Assembly: GCF_932294415.1 (NCBI RefSeq)
Contig: NC_065541.1
Coordinates: forward strand, 33,947,790-34,011,789
Direction of reading: 5' to 3'
From: Quercus robur
Lineage: Eukaryota; Streptophyta; Magnoliopsida; Fagales; Fagaceae
DNA length: 64,000 nucleotides
Positions 43,971 through 54,883 of the stretch are shown one piece after another; the first letter of the stretch is position 1, and the number at the start of each line of letters is the position of its first letter. The notes under the pieces are model-generated. The model worked only from the letters and a program-made list of their open reading frames with translations, was not told where the DNA came from and ran no database searches. A program made the translations under genes and the position numbers.

Positions 43971-46900
43971 ATGGAAGCCGAAGAAGCGAATCCAAGCAAC
44001 ACCAACAACGAAGACCTGATCACCTCATTCTGCGAAATCACCTCTTCCACCAGAGAAGAAGCTCTCTTCTTCTTAGAGAGCCACAACTTCCACCTCGACT
44101 CCGCCGTCTCCACTTTTCTCGACAACGACAACGACAACGCCAACGCCAACGCCAACGAAAACATCGACGTCAACCCCGCCGCCGCCGTTGCTCACCCAAT
44201 CATTCCTTCCGACTCTCCTTCTCCGTCGCCGTCGCCTTCAAAGTCACCCGACTACTCTCCCTCTCGGTCGCGATCCCGCTCGCCGTCTCCTACTCCGTCT
44301 CGGCCTCCCTACCAGCTCCGCTCCACCAGGCGTGGCCCGACCCCAAACAATAATGACCGCACACGTGGCAACGTCCGTACTCTCGCCGATCTCAACCGTC
44401 CGGCTCGGGAAGACCACGGTAGCGACTCCGATGAGCCTCAGGAGTACTACACCGGTGGCGAGAAGAGGTACCTACTCTACTCTTTTTCTATTCCTAGGGT
44501 TTCTATGTTTGGTTGCCGAGAAAACCTAATTAAGAAACTTGCAAACAATAACAATCGAATTATTAATTTCTGTCAAATTGAAGATAATTTTTTTTGTCAA
44601 AACTTCAAAATTGGAAGCCACTGCAATGCAATGTTGGAGTGAAATTACGTGTTGATTATAATAGTATCTGTGATTGTAAAGGAAGTTTTAGTTTGTACTT
44701 TAATTCAGATATATTGCTGAAACTTACTGTATTTATTGGCATAATAGCAGTTTTCGTTGAAGGTGAGATTTGTTTGTTATATTTAATCATCAAATGGTTG
44801 TGTTTGTGATAATCTCTCAGTGTGTTTGGAGTTGGAGGGAGAGGAGAGAATGAGGGGAGCAGAGTGGAGGGCAATGGTTATCCCTTCCGCTTATCTTATT
44901 TTCAATGTTTTAAAAATCAAGTAGGGGGACAGTGTGTGTACATATCCCTCCTCACCTATGCTTGGATGTTAATGGGAATCAGAGATGGTAAATTACTGAA
45001 TTCTCCAAAAGCTTATTAGGAAATGGCGAATTTAATAATTTATTCTAACAAGAGAAAATGATAGGACATCATACAAATTGATAATTATATATATATATAT
45101 ATATATATATTAGTGGAACCCCTCCCCTCACCCTCCTCTCAATTTGGGAGCCCCTCAAACCCCTTTAAAAAAAAAATCCGCATAGGGCCCCTCTCCTCCT
45201 CATCTTTCCAAACACATGGTAAGTTGGGGTATTAAGACCTGTTTGGTGTCAAAGTATGGAAGAGGGAGTTTCTTTATTATCGTATTCTTACATGGTTGGT
45301 TGGTATCTGATCTCTAGCTCATTCTATAGATTGTCTTGTCAAAATAAATTGTCTTTTGTTAAAATCAAAATAATGGCTACAAGGTAATAAGAATTGAAAT
45401 AGAACCGGCATTGGTGGTTTATTTTATCAAACGAAGCATCTTTCAATTAAAAAAAAGGAATGAATGCATTGAGTAAGCATGTTTGAAATTGTTTATAAGA
45501 TAGGCCTCATTATAATTGCTTGGTGCTTTCGATATGTTTGGTTTACCACTAGGTTCTGGAGGAGATAAAAAGAAGAGAAAATTTTTAAATTCTATTGCTT
45601 GATGTTTTCAGTACGTTCGGTTTACCCCTTGGCTCTAGAGGAGATATTTTGGTTTTTTAAAGAAGAGAAAAAAGAACAGAAAGCGTGAGAATAATATTTT
45701 GGCATCTCTTTCATCACCCCACTAGGATTTTGTCTATGAAATCGGTGAAATTTGGAGAAAAGTTAGGTAAAATGAAGAAAGGACACTATATCTTTCTATC
45801 ATAACTTTACTTTCTCCTAGTTAGAAGAGTATCCAAAATCGGAAATGCGCGTGCATATATTGAATGTGAACCGAAGTAACCTCTGTTAAGCTATGAGAAA
45901 GGGAAATTATATTATGAAGTGAACACCCACTTTTTATAAGCCATAAAGAGCAAAAGCTTCTTATGCAAATCCATTTCTATATCTGCTTGCTTGTACGCCC
46001 ATTGTTTAGAATCATAAGCCATCTTGTATCGAACGCTGAAGTTATATCTCTGCATTTTGTCTGACTTCTCTATATTAGGAAAGAGGGGTCCTTTGGGAGG
46101 GTTGGTATCGATTCTTTATCCACAAGATTAAGCCTTAGGTGGACCCAGAGGTCCCAGACCCAGTTGAAGTTGTCTTGTTGATGAGAACAAATTGTTTCAC
46201 ATAGCTTATATTAAGCATACTCGAGCATTGCAGACTCTGTTGTTGCCAAGCTGGTGTTATATATATATTCTCTTTCTCTTTGACCAAAAAATTTATATGT
46301 TTTTTGTTTGGTTTGGTTTGGATTTTTTTTTTTTTTGGACTAATTTTATTTAACAAAATCATGAGCTGTCTTAGTCACTGAATCTGAAAATTGTTGTTAC
46401 ATCCTTGATAGCAATGATGGCTAATGTTGTTCTGTTTCACTTTTGGTTGTAGTGGAATGCTTGTCCAGGATCCAACCAAAGGTAATGAAGTGGATGCAAT
46501 TTTCAATCATGCCAGACAGGTTGCTGTAGACCCTGATCACCTTCAACCATCTTCAAGCTCAAAAAGCTTTACTGGAACAGCAAGATTACTCTCAGGCGAG
46601 ACACTGCCATCTGAACCTCAGCACCCTGAAGTTGTCATTCATACCATCACTTTTTGGAGCAATGGTTTCTCTGTGAATGATGGACCTTTGCGGAGGTTTG
46701 ATGATCCTGAAAATGCTTCATTCTTGGAGGTAATTTTTCGATGAAGTGCCATTCATTGTACTGATGGTAATCGTAATATTTTATGCTGCATTTTTGTGTT
46801 TGTGCTACCATGGTTTATCGTAGCATTCCCTTTCCACACTTCCTGCCCTGGTGTCTTTTCTTTTAAGGGATTCTATGCATTCAACAAAATTTAAAATGTG

Positions 46901-47543
46901 CCATTCTATTAGCATTTCTGTTTTATTAGAGATGTGTGCTTATGATCAGTTGTATCTCAATGCAGAGCATCAAGAATTCTGATTGTCCTAAGGAGCTTGA
47001 ACCAGCAGATAGGAGAACTAGTGTCCATGTTGAACTCCTGAGGCGGGATGAAACCTACCCTGTGCGACCCTTTTTCTCCCCTGATCTCCTGTTTATTTGT
47101 TCCCTGTTTGCATGTGTTTCTTATTGTTTCCTTGCCCTGTTAATTTAATGTAGGAGCCAGTGAAGAGCCACGTAGCTTTTCATGGAGTGGGAAGAACTTT
47201 AGGTAGCGGCACCTCCACAACAACCCCTGCTGTCTCTGAACCCACAGTTTCTGCCACTCCCCTCAACACTGCTCCATTGCCATTAACGGGTTTAGTTGTC
47301 GATGAGTCATCACCATCAACTTCAATTCAGCTAAGATTGGCTGATGGTACACGCATGGTCTCTCGCTTCAACCACCACCATACAATCAGAGAAATCCGTA
47401 ATTTTATTGATGCATCAAGACCTGGTGGAGTAACAACTTACCAGCTTCTGACGATGGGGTTCCCTCCCAAACAACTAACTGATCTGGACCAGACAATAGA
47501 GCAGGCTGGCATAGCCAACTCAGTTGTCATCCAGAAATTCTAG
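43971..47543 (+). CDS. PUX5: PUX5-type UBA-SEP-UBX protein (CDC48/p97 cofactor)
   Basis: Plant UBX-domain protein that binds CDC48 through UBX and ubiquitin through UBA; animal p47 is the counterpart. Exons: 43971-44467, 46453-46729, 46966-47061, 47154-47543, all GT-AG and in phase, 419 residues (Arabidopsis PUX5 has 421). UBA-like fold at about 12-52 ([39 protein letters not shown]). Next a linker rich in S, P and R (80-125), then VRTLADLNR and [19 protein letters not shown] domain at about 218-283 ([17 protein letters not shown]...KELEPADRR). UBX domain at 343-419 ([22 protein letters not shown]...[11 protein letters not shown]...NSVVIQKF), where the p97-contact loop is GFPPK instead of FPR as usual in plant PUX. 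Intron 1 is 2 kb and holds a MITE. Confidence 0.96.
44817..45222. mobile_element. MITE-like inverted-repeat element in PUX5 intron 1
   Basis: Left 'gtgtgtttggagttggagggagaggag' and right 'ctcctcctcatctttccaaacacatgg' are inverted copies (TGTGTTTGGA core). An (AT)n of about 24 bp (45087-45110) lies inside. Transcribed as part of the intron. Confidence 0.6.
45517..45680 (+). repeat. imperfect 80 bp tandem duplication in PUX5 intron 1
   Basis: 'ttgcttggtgctttcgatatgtttggtttacc...ggttctggaggagata' (from 45517) recurs with changes from 45596. Confidence 0.7.
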
Positions 47544-48326
47544 CTGGTTGCATTGGTGCTAACCCCCATTTGTGTTAGCTTGCCTACATATATATGATAA
47601 AAACTTGACTGATTTCATGTTATACATAAAAGAGTTTGATTAATAATTCAGTTCAGAAGTGCTTTCATCGTGGACGTGTTTTTCGAAGCAGAGACCTATC
47701 CAAATGCAAAAACACAGTTCAATTTGAGATAGTAAATCACAGTTGGATGTATCTATGTTTCAGTGGTTTTCTGTTTTCCTTTCTTATATTCTTTTGCTAT
47801 GGGGTTTTAGACGGATTGATAGTTCTCCTTTCTAAGCTCTGCACCAAATATGAGTCGACTGGTTGGAGAATAGTGAATCTTTAGTACCCCTTAACAAGAG
47901 GGGCAAATGCCAAAATCTGCATTCAATCCCATCTCCTTTTTAAGACAAAGAAAACCTGTTTTGGATGGAGCGGGATTGATCAAAGGCTATCCCCACTCAA
48001 TTTTCACTTTTTTAGTTAATATATGTACAGGTTACATGAGTTAATATGTTTTGCCCTGGTGGTAATTGCAGCAGTTGATAATGAGCCTTTCAGAAACCAA
48101 TCTGGCAACTGGATTTTTCCCACCTGTATTGGGGAATATGGATGGGGCTAAAGATACATAGGCTAAATTGTTTATGAGTAGGCTTTCTTCCTAGATTTTA
48201 TTTATCATCGTAAATGTAAGAAAAATTAAATTTATTCTGTCTTCCAACTATAATAATTAGATTAGGTACACTAATATGGTGCACTATAAATAGTCTCTCA
48301 AACTCTCAAGTCTTACATTCACAGTA

Positions 48327-48339
48327 TTCAGCAAAAAAA
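48327..48339 (+). mobile_element. micro-retroinsertion: TTCAGC-A7 between 19 bp direct repeats
   Basis: AAGTCTTACATTCACAGTA (48308-48326) and AAGTCTAACATTCACGGTA (48340-48358), two mismatches, bracket only 13 bases. Confidence 0.72.
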
Positions 48340-48713
48340 AAGTCTAACATTCACGGTACAAGACTTGTCATATGATGACAAGACTGCATTGGTGGCCGGA
48401 TTATATTCTTGGATTTCACATCAGAAGCAGGGTTTTACATCCTGCTCAGCGCTTGTTTTAGAACATTTGCCCTTCTCCATTTCAATTAACATTATAAACA
48501 GGTGTACACCTCATTTAACAACGTATATTGAAAACACGGTATAAGGGAATTTTGAACACGTTTTGGGGTCATCTTTGCTCTTTTAAACTCTATAACAGTC
48601 CAATACTCCATATTTCTTGTATTTCATCCACAACATTATTTATTTTCTCTGAATTATATATAACTCATTGTTAACGTCAAGTTTCACCCACAGTATATGT
48701 GATAAACACAGCT

Positions 48714-48715
<2 letters not shown>

Positions 48716-48750
<35 letters not shown>

Positions 48751-48757
48751 GAGAAAC
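48716..48757 (-). mobile_element. micro-retroinsertion (minus): GTTTCTCAAAAATTT-A27 between 12 bp direct repeats
   Basis: AAACACAGCTGA (48704-48715) and AAACGCAGCTGA (48758-48769), one mismatch, bracket 42 bases. Read on the minus strand the inserted bases begin GTTTCTC, the same pre-tail bases as the L1 at 23595. Confidence 0.75.
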
Positions 48758-50245
48758 AAACGCAGCTGAAATTAAGAGCACTAAAAAACAATGATGAATG
48801 AACCAGAACAATTAGCGTGCATTTAACATATATGAGTAGACAACCAGTTTGAGATCATGACCACTGAATTGTGATTGGAGACAGTCTAATCTTACTTTTT
48901 GAAAGCTATGGCGAGTACATAGAAAAGTTGCATGTGCAACTCCTTTGCCAGATCCACAACTAGCATAGGGTCTAGATCACCTATCAATTTTAACATTATG
49001 AGTTCGTCTAATCATAATTTTTTTTTTCTTTTTTTTCTTGAGAGGCCTCCGAAGTCTGAACATGTTCTGGAGAGAGGTAGTCCTTTTCTTTTCTTTTTTA
49101 TTATTATTTTTATGAACAAAAACGGAGGCCGGGTGACTATTGTGTCTCACGTGTGACCATAGGCGCGTTCTCTGTTAGAAAATATTGGATTAAGTTATAA
49201 TTATTATGATTGATGGTGACCACAAACATCACTGAGAGAACTAATAAATCAGAGATTAGTTACAAGATCTCACTTTCTACTAGAGTTGGTACAGAGGACC
49301 TCAAAACAACTATCACACACTTTGACTACTCAGCCACCCCGTCGGTGGTATCTTTTATACTTTTATGACTTTGTCTGGATTTATATATTATTAGTTGGCC
49401 AAGGGGATTATGCTTAATTGGACTACACCGTCCCTGTAATCACATAGTCTACGTAGGTAAAAAGTAGGACACTTATGGAATTGATTTTTATTGTTAGTAC
49501 TATAATCGTATTCATGTGATACACAGTTTAATAAAAATATATATATTATATGCAAACAAAAAAAAAAAATATTTTGATAATATAATTAAAAAGTAAAATA
49601 ATTTAAGTTACATAATGTATAAGTTCAAATTTGTAACGAAGACCAAATATAATATTAGAATAGGTTATAAAATAATTTAAAATAAATAATAAATTTTCTT
49701 TTAAATATATTGAAACTTATGATAATTGAGGTTAATCAAAATAATATTTTGATAATATTTGGTAATATATTTTTTCACTTTTTTTTTAGAAGAAAAACTT
49801 AGAATTTCACTTATGTAAACTATGTTAATAATTTTAATAGACTTATAATACAAACGCAAAGTATACAACCCAATTTTTATTATTAAAAAAATTATAAAGA
49901 TTATTAAAATAATATGAATGATGAAACTTCTTTTAAATTTAACTAAACCATTAATGGTAGAATTTAATGGCATTATAATTTTTAAAATTTTTGGAACTTT
50001 AGTATTAGAGTTTCACTGAGAGGAAAATATATTAATTATTTTAATATACTTAATTAAAGTAGTTTAGGATAACTTGTTTAATAAAAAAAGCAGTTATATT
50101 TTGTGGTGGAATAAAATATATATATATATATATATATATAGTTAATAGTAACTTTAGGCAAGCCATGAGATGACTAGAGGGCAAGGGGCGTTGGAGTTGG
50201 ACCTTTATTTTATCCTTTGGTCTCACCTCAAGTTGTAAATACAAA

Positions 50246-50312
50246 TTCTCTCAACAACAACAACAACAACAACAACAACAAAAAAAAAAAGGATAAAAAA
50301 AAAAAAAAAAAA
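50246..50312 (+). mobile_element. micro-retroinsertion: TTCTCTC(AAC)n-A between 16 bp direct repeats
   Basis: AAGTTGTAAATACAAA at 50230-50245 and 50313-50328 brackets 67 bases made of TTCTCTC, about ten AAC units and an A-rich tail with one GGAT. The AAC run probably grew inside the tail after insertion. Confidence 0.75.
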
Positions 50313-50463
50313 AAGTTGTAAATACAAAAGTCCTTGAAAGGGCTGGCCATGCTATTATTCATTGAAGTCACACACATTGAGTTTTGTTGGGTAGAGATCG
50401 AACCCTAAGTGGTGGCTAGGCTAAAGAGAATGGAGAAAAATAATTTTCTTCTTCCTCTTAGTG

Positions 50464-50657
50464 TCTGTTTGGCATAATTAATTTTGTTAATTTATTTTAC
50501 TATTCAGCTTATTTTTTCTATTATTAATGGTTCCCACTACACTTTTTGATACTATTCATAGGTCTCATTATATTATTTTAATTAACTTTTACCTTTATTT
50601 ACAGTACTTTTAATAAAAAATTTTCAGTTTCAACAAAATAAATAGATCCCAAACAGA
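50464..50657. mobile_element. hAT-like MITE, 194 bp
   Basis: Ends TCTGTTTGG / CCAAACAGA with 8 bp flanks TCTTAGTG (50456-50463) and CCTTAGTG (50658-50665), one mismatch. The body also carries 'attattaatggttcccactacac', part of a common tree MITE family. No coding. Confidence 0.75.
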
Positions 50658-51565
50658 CCTTAGTGCATACACAGTTTGGAGTTTTTCAACCATAAATAGC
50701 CCCACTCTTGGCCTATCTTATAGTCATCGAGGTGAACATCAAGGTCGTTCAAGAAGTTGCTTGCTGGAATTTTAACAATAAATAGCCTCAAGTTTGTAGC
50801 ATTGAGGTATGTGGTTCTTTCATTAGAAGTTTTAGATTTAAGGTAACATGTGATTTGTGCAAAATATGAAGATCATAATTTTTATTCCACTAGGTATTAC
50901 ATTACATGTATGTGATGTGATGCATGTTATTTTCCAAAAAAGCCAGTTGTCTTGTATGAGCTAGCTAGTAATGGAGCTGAATATGTGCCATGATAATAGG
51001 ATTTGGGTGAATTGAATAGATGATGTGCATGATGCATTTGGTTACATTTGTATCAACTATCAAATATCATGTTATTTCCCTCTCTTTAACTCCCAGATTA
51101 TGGCTTATGGGTGTGGAGCAACCAAGCATGCTGGATATGAGATTTACACAAGATTTGGTCGCAACCCCCTATTGACTATTGGAGCATGGCATGTGCTAAG
51201 ACAAGAAACCTTGTCTCGACAATGGAGTATGTCATCATGTCTTTCACTTTCAAAACGTTTTCCTTCTTTTCTTTTCTCAACTCTTCCGCTTGCGTTTGTG
51301 TAAATACATAATGACAAAAATAATTTTCAAGTTTCGATCTCCTTTTGGTAGTGTTACATATTGCCGTTTAGTTTGTGTCAAACTGTATAGGCAAGTCGCA
51401 CTTCAAAGATTGATGGGATGGGAATTTAAGCGTACAGCGTCCCGTTTAGCTGCAAATAATTCATTACTTCAATAGCAAGTCATGACAAAAGTGAAAACTG
51501 AAAAGAAATTAGGAACAGGTTCGGAAATAAGGTTTGTTCAGCGGGACATGTTACTAGAAGAGAAA

Positions 51566-51613
51566 TTTCAGATTTTTATTCTCAAAAAAAAAAAAAAAAA
51601 AAAAAAAAAAAGA
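51566..51613 (+). mobile_element. possible micro-retroinsertion ending ATTCTC-A29
   Basis: AGAAGAGAAA (51556-51565 and 51614-51623) brackets 48 bases ending ATTCTC and a long A-run. The bracketing repeat is short and purine-rich, so chance is possible. Confidence 0.4.
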
Positions 51614-51969
51614 AGAAGAGAAAATGTGGACACAATTTCTGTAGTGATGGAAAATTATACAACTGAGTGTATGTGAAAATAATAGACACACGCTTACTGT
51701 CTTTCGCATCAAAATTTATGACAAAAATTGTAATAAAGGAGTAACTCTTTCTAAATTCATAGGGAAGCAACGCTACTCAAGAAAACGCCCAAAGGAAAGA
51801 AAAAGAACTCATAGATTTTTGGTGACCAAAGGAAAAAAATGAAAAAAAAAAAATCATTATTTTCATGAAATAATAATTACATACTTTAAAATTTTGAGGG
51901 GCCTTGGCCCCACCCTTAAATGTGATTATGCACTTGTCTATCTCATTAATGTCAAAATTATTTAATTAT

Positions 51970-51991
51970 CATTCAGCAAAAAAAAAAAAAA
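51970..51991 (+). mobile_element. micro-retroinsertion: CATTCAGC-A14 between 16 bp direct repeats
   Basis: AAAATTATTTAATTAT at 51954-51969 and 51992-52007 brackets 22 bases. Shares TTCAGC-A(n) with the insertions at 8335 (minus) and 48327. Confidence 0.78.
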
Positions 51992-52008
51992 AAAATTATT
52001 TAATTATG

Positions 52009-52175
52009 AGAAATGCTATATTCAAAATATTTTCACAACAAATTTAAAGTGAAAAGTTGTTGTGAGTTGTTATTATTGGGGTAAAAAAGTAATTTCAGTA
52101 GTAGGTTCAAATTATAATCAATAACAACTAACCACTTATGAATATATTATGAAAATGTTATGAATATAGCATTTT
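52009..52175. mobile_element. short MITE with AAATGCTATATTCA ends
   Basis: Left 'agaaatgctatattcaaaatattttcacaac' and right 'gaaaatgttatgaatatagcattt' are inverted copies, and 'gagttgttattattgg' pairs with 'aatcaataacaacta' further in. The same end sequence stands at 42614. No coding. Confidence 0.72.
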
Positions 52176-53360
52176 TTTTTTATTATGGATGATAAAATAC
52201 TTTCAATCTGTCATGTTCTCAACCTATCTTGCTTACATTCTATGTGGGTGTTTCTCATTCAATAAAAAAAATAAAATAAATAAAAAATAAAAAGAGGAAG
52301 AAGAAGAAGCTAGATTAAACAATGCTTGAACTTGACCTACTACTTTTTAATGAATTATTTCATTCCTCATTGAATTTTTAATATATTATGGAAATCATTT
52401 GAAAAATTCAAATTCTCACCAACTATTTCTATACAAGGTGTGGTGTACCATACCAGTTCGGTGTGATTAGTTTGGTACCCAAAAAAAAAAAAAAAACCCA
52501 AATACTTAAATAAATAAATAAACCCAAACCACATCAAAATAATCAAACAACCCAAATATTAAATAAATAAATAAAAACAAACAAACAAGACATATTCACA
52601 ATATTTTTCTAATACCCACATAAAATATCTCAAACAAATTCACATTCTTTCTAAAAAGCATAATAAGGAGAAGAATAGTAGCTTAGATATTGAACATCAA
52701 ATACATTTTCATACCTAGTAGAAAATATAGCAAAGACAAGTATAGTAGCCTAGATATTGAGCATCAAAACCTTCTCTAAAAACTTCCAGAGAATAATCAT
52801 GACAAAAGGGAGTGAGGAGGGAGGAGAGAGAAGAAAGAGAAACTTGGAAAATGGTGGCATAGAGTGACAAAGGATGGTGGCAATGAGTGGGGGAAGCTGA
52901 GGAGTGAGAGAGAGGAGAGGAGAGGGGGAGACTTCTTGTAAGGAAGCAGACGAGATGAATTACTTTGTTGTCTGATATAAATAAATCTAACTTAGGGATC
53001 AAAATTGAAACAAAAATGCCATCACGCAATTAGTGTGCAAAACCAGCAATCAGTCAATGCATCGCCTGTCTTGGTTCACCCAAGTTTCCGCTAACCACCA
53101 TGCTCAAAACATTCGGTGGAGCCTTGCAAAGGCTTATTTCATCAGTGCTGGTCAGATTTTGCATAGCCCTAGCAAAAATTGTGTTTTTTCGATATTGTGA
53201 ATGACCTTTGTAAGGTGAATTTGTGAAAGAATATGTAAGTATTTATGTGAAAATTTAATGTTTTTGTGATAGAATTGATGTTATTTATGAAAAAAAAATT
53301 ACACTATTTTATGCCACAATTTTGATGTGTCAAGTTATAAGTGTTAAAAAAAATAACAAT

Positions 53361-53513
53361 TTTTTTTAGAGAGTTTTAAATTTATAGCGTTCGCTCTTAA
53401 TGATAGAACTTTATCATCAAATCAAAACACTAGTCAATTTTTGGTGTAGATAGAAATTAAATTCCAAATCTCTTTTTCAACTAAAATTTTTTTTACCACT
53501 TAAGCAAACTGAA
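53361..53513 (-). mobile_element. tRNA-derived SINE, copy 4
   Basis: On the minus strand: A-box-like GCTTAAGTGGTAAAA, then 'tgaaaaagagatttggaatttaatttctatctacacc', 'gtttgatttgatgataaagttctatcat...gcgaacgctataaatttaaaactctc' and an A tail (53361-53367). Family as at 3196, 8130 and 39966. Confidence 0.7.
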
Positions 53514-53542
53514 ATCCATAATAGCAAATTCATTTAAAAGTG

Positions 53543-53558
53543 TTTACCCAAAAAAAAA
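53543..53558 (+). mobile_element. micro-retroinsertion: TTTACCC-A9 between 17 bp direct repeats
   Basis: AAATTCATTTAAAAGTG at 53526-53542 and 53559-53575 brackets 16 bases. It lies 30 bp beyond the 5' end of SINE copy 4. Confidence 0.78.
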
Positions 53559-54292
53559 AAATTCATTTAAAAGTGAGTTAATAATCTACTGCATAAAACA
53601 TATATAAAAATAAATAAATAAAAGATGTGGTCTAAAATAACTCATCATTTGTAATATGCCTTGCACATGGCATTGTTATAAATTTCAAAGGATAAATAAA
53701 AAGACTTGTTTGGAGAAGACTAGAGGAAAAGACATTCGGAGTGTCCCACCAACTTTCTATCAGCTCTCTCTTTTTTTCTCTCAGCTCCCAAAACTCACTT
53801 TTTCTACTATAAATTATTATTGATTAGACCCATATGGCTGAGATTGAATGGTTGACAACAAAATGAGAACTATATTTGAAGAGGTAGAGATAGAGACGAT
53901 GTCGTTTTGCATGAATATAACCCAGCAAACGGTGTCGTGTTTCCAGGCTTGCCTTTGTTGTTTTGCCCTAGAAAGGTTAAACACTCCCAAAAGTGAAACA
54001 TAAACACTGTGCCTACCTGTGTGTATGAGAGAGGACAACGTGAAATCACAAAGGGAATATTAATAGTATTAATTAATATAATGGAAGGAGGGGCTGTGAT
54101 TGAGAGGGCAGTGGGTACCATCAAATGGACGGTTGAGATTGATTACCATCAATCACTAACACCACGAATTAAGCTTCGAGCACCAGAGCAAGAAGTTTTC
54201 TTTTTCTTCCCATCAATTCAACCCCATTAACTTGATTATCCATATGATCCTCTCCATAATTAAGCAACATCAAATAGTACCTTTTTCTCTCT

Positions 54293-54380
54293 CTCTTTCT
54301 CTGTCTCTCTCAGAGTGAACCAGTAAAATAGTAAGTTCCTCTTTCTCTGTCTCTCTCAGAGTGAACCAGTAAATAGTAAG
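54293..54380 (+). repeat. 46 bp tandem duplication upstream of the KNOX gene
   Basis: A unit with CTCTTTCTCTGTCTCTCTC and CAGAGTGAACCAGTAAA occurs at 54293-54338 and 54339-54380, with one A missing in the second copy. Near identity means it is recent. It lies about 500-590 bp before the ATG. Confidence 0.9.
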
Positions 54381-54514
54381 TAGATCAGTGGCAGTGCAAT
54401 AAACGAGGAGGTGATAAGGGCTAGGTTTCATCGGGAAGGAAAGGGTCTCAGACTCTCAGTAGAACTTGCAAAATCGCACGTTAACCCCGCGTGCAACCTT
54501 CTGTTCATCTTAAA

Positions 54515-54516
<2 letters not shown>

Positions 54517-54553
<37 letters not shown>

Positions 54554-54847
54554 AGCTAAATATTATGTACATATATATCTGATACGGAGAGAGTGAGGAA
54601 AGAGAGAGGGAAGAGTGAAATACTGTTTGCGCACAGGAAGTAAAGAAAATACCCATTTCCAAGAGAGACTGATTCTACTTTTTACAGACAGCCAAGAAGG
54701 GGATACGAAAAAAAACCCTATTTTCTGTAAAAAGACTAAGTTTTTAAGCTTGAAAACCGGGAGTGCTCTTTAGGGAGACCAATAGGCTTTATAAAAACTA
54801 GTGTGTGAGAGTGCTGAGACACACCGAAAGAGATTTTTATGGGTTTT

Positions 54848-54880
<33 letters not shown>
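54517..54880 (+). promoter_or_regulatory. KNOX leader with (CT)17 and (GA)n tracts
   Basis: (CT)n at 54517-54550 and (GA)n at 54849-54880, the latter ending three bases before the start codon. GA/CT repeats are bound by BBR/BPC proteins, which are known to act on KNOX genes (barley BBR on Bkn3). Whether they do so here is inference. Confidence 0.5.
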
Positions 54881-54882
<2 letters not shown>

Positions 54883-54883
54883 T

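Larger units (their letters stand above)
47544..50229. other. gene-free stretch between PUX5 and the KNOX gene, left part
   Basis: The first few hundred bases are the PUX5 3' UTR and terminator region. Beyond that nothing but AT-rich sequence, T-runs and an (AT)n (50117-50140). No gene recognised. Confidence 0.5.
50666..53360. other. gene-free stretch upstream of the KNOX gene
   Basis: Nothing recognised apart from the small elements listed. A frame around 51090-51230 (YGCGATKHAGYEIYTRFGRNPLLTIG on reading) may be a scrap of an unknown gene; I see no family. An A-run near 52476-52497 and AAAT runs at 52507-52580 are simple repeats. Confidence 0.4.

Noticed and set aside
43661-44173. 170-codon minus-strand frame opposite PUX5
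   Set aside because: Shadow of PUX5 exon 1 and its promoter repeats.
51025-51303. Possible exon with YGCGATKHAGYEIYTRFGRN
   Set aside because: No family recognised, no neighbouring exons in phase; kept only as a remark in the gap entry.
52715-53029. 104-codon reading frame on the minus strand
   Set aside because: Serine/leucine-rich product of a GA/CT-rich tract; no homologue recognised.
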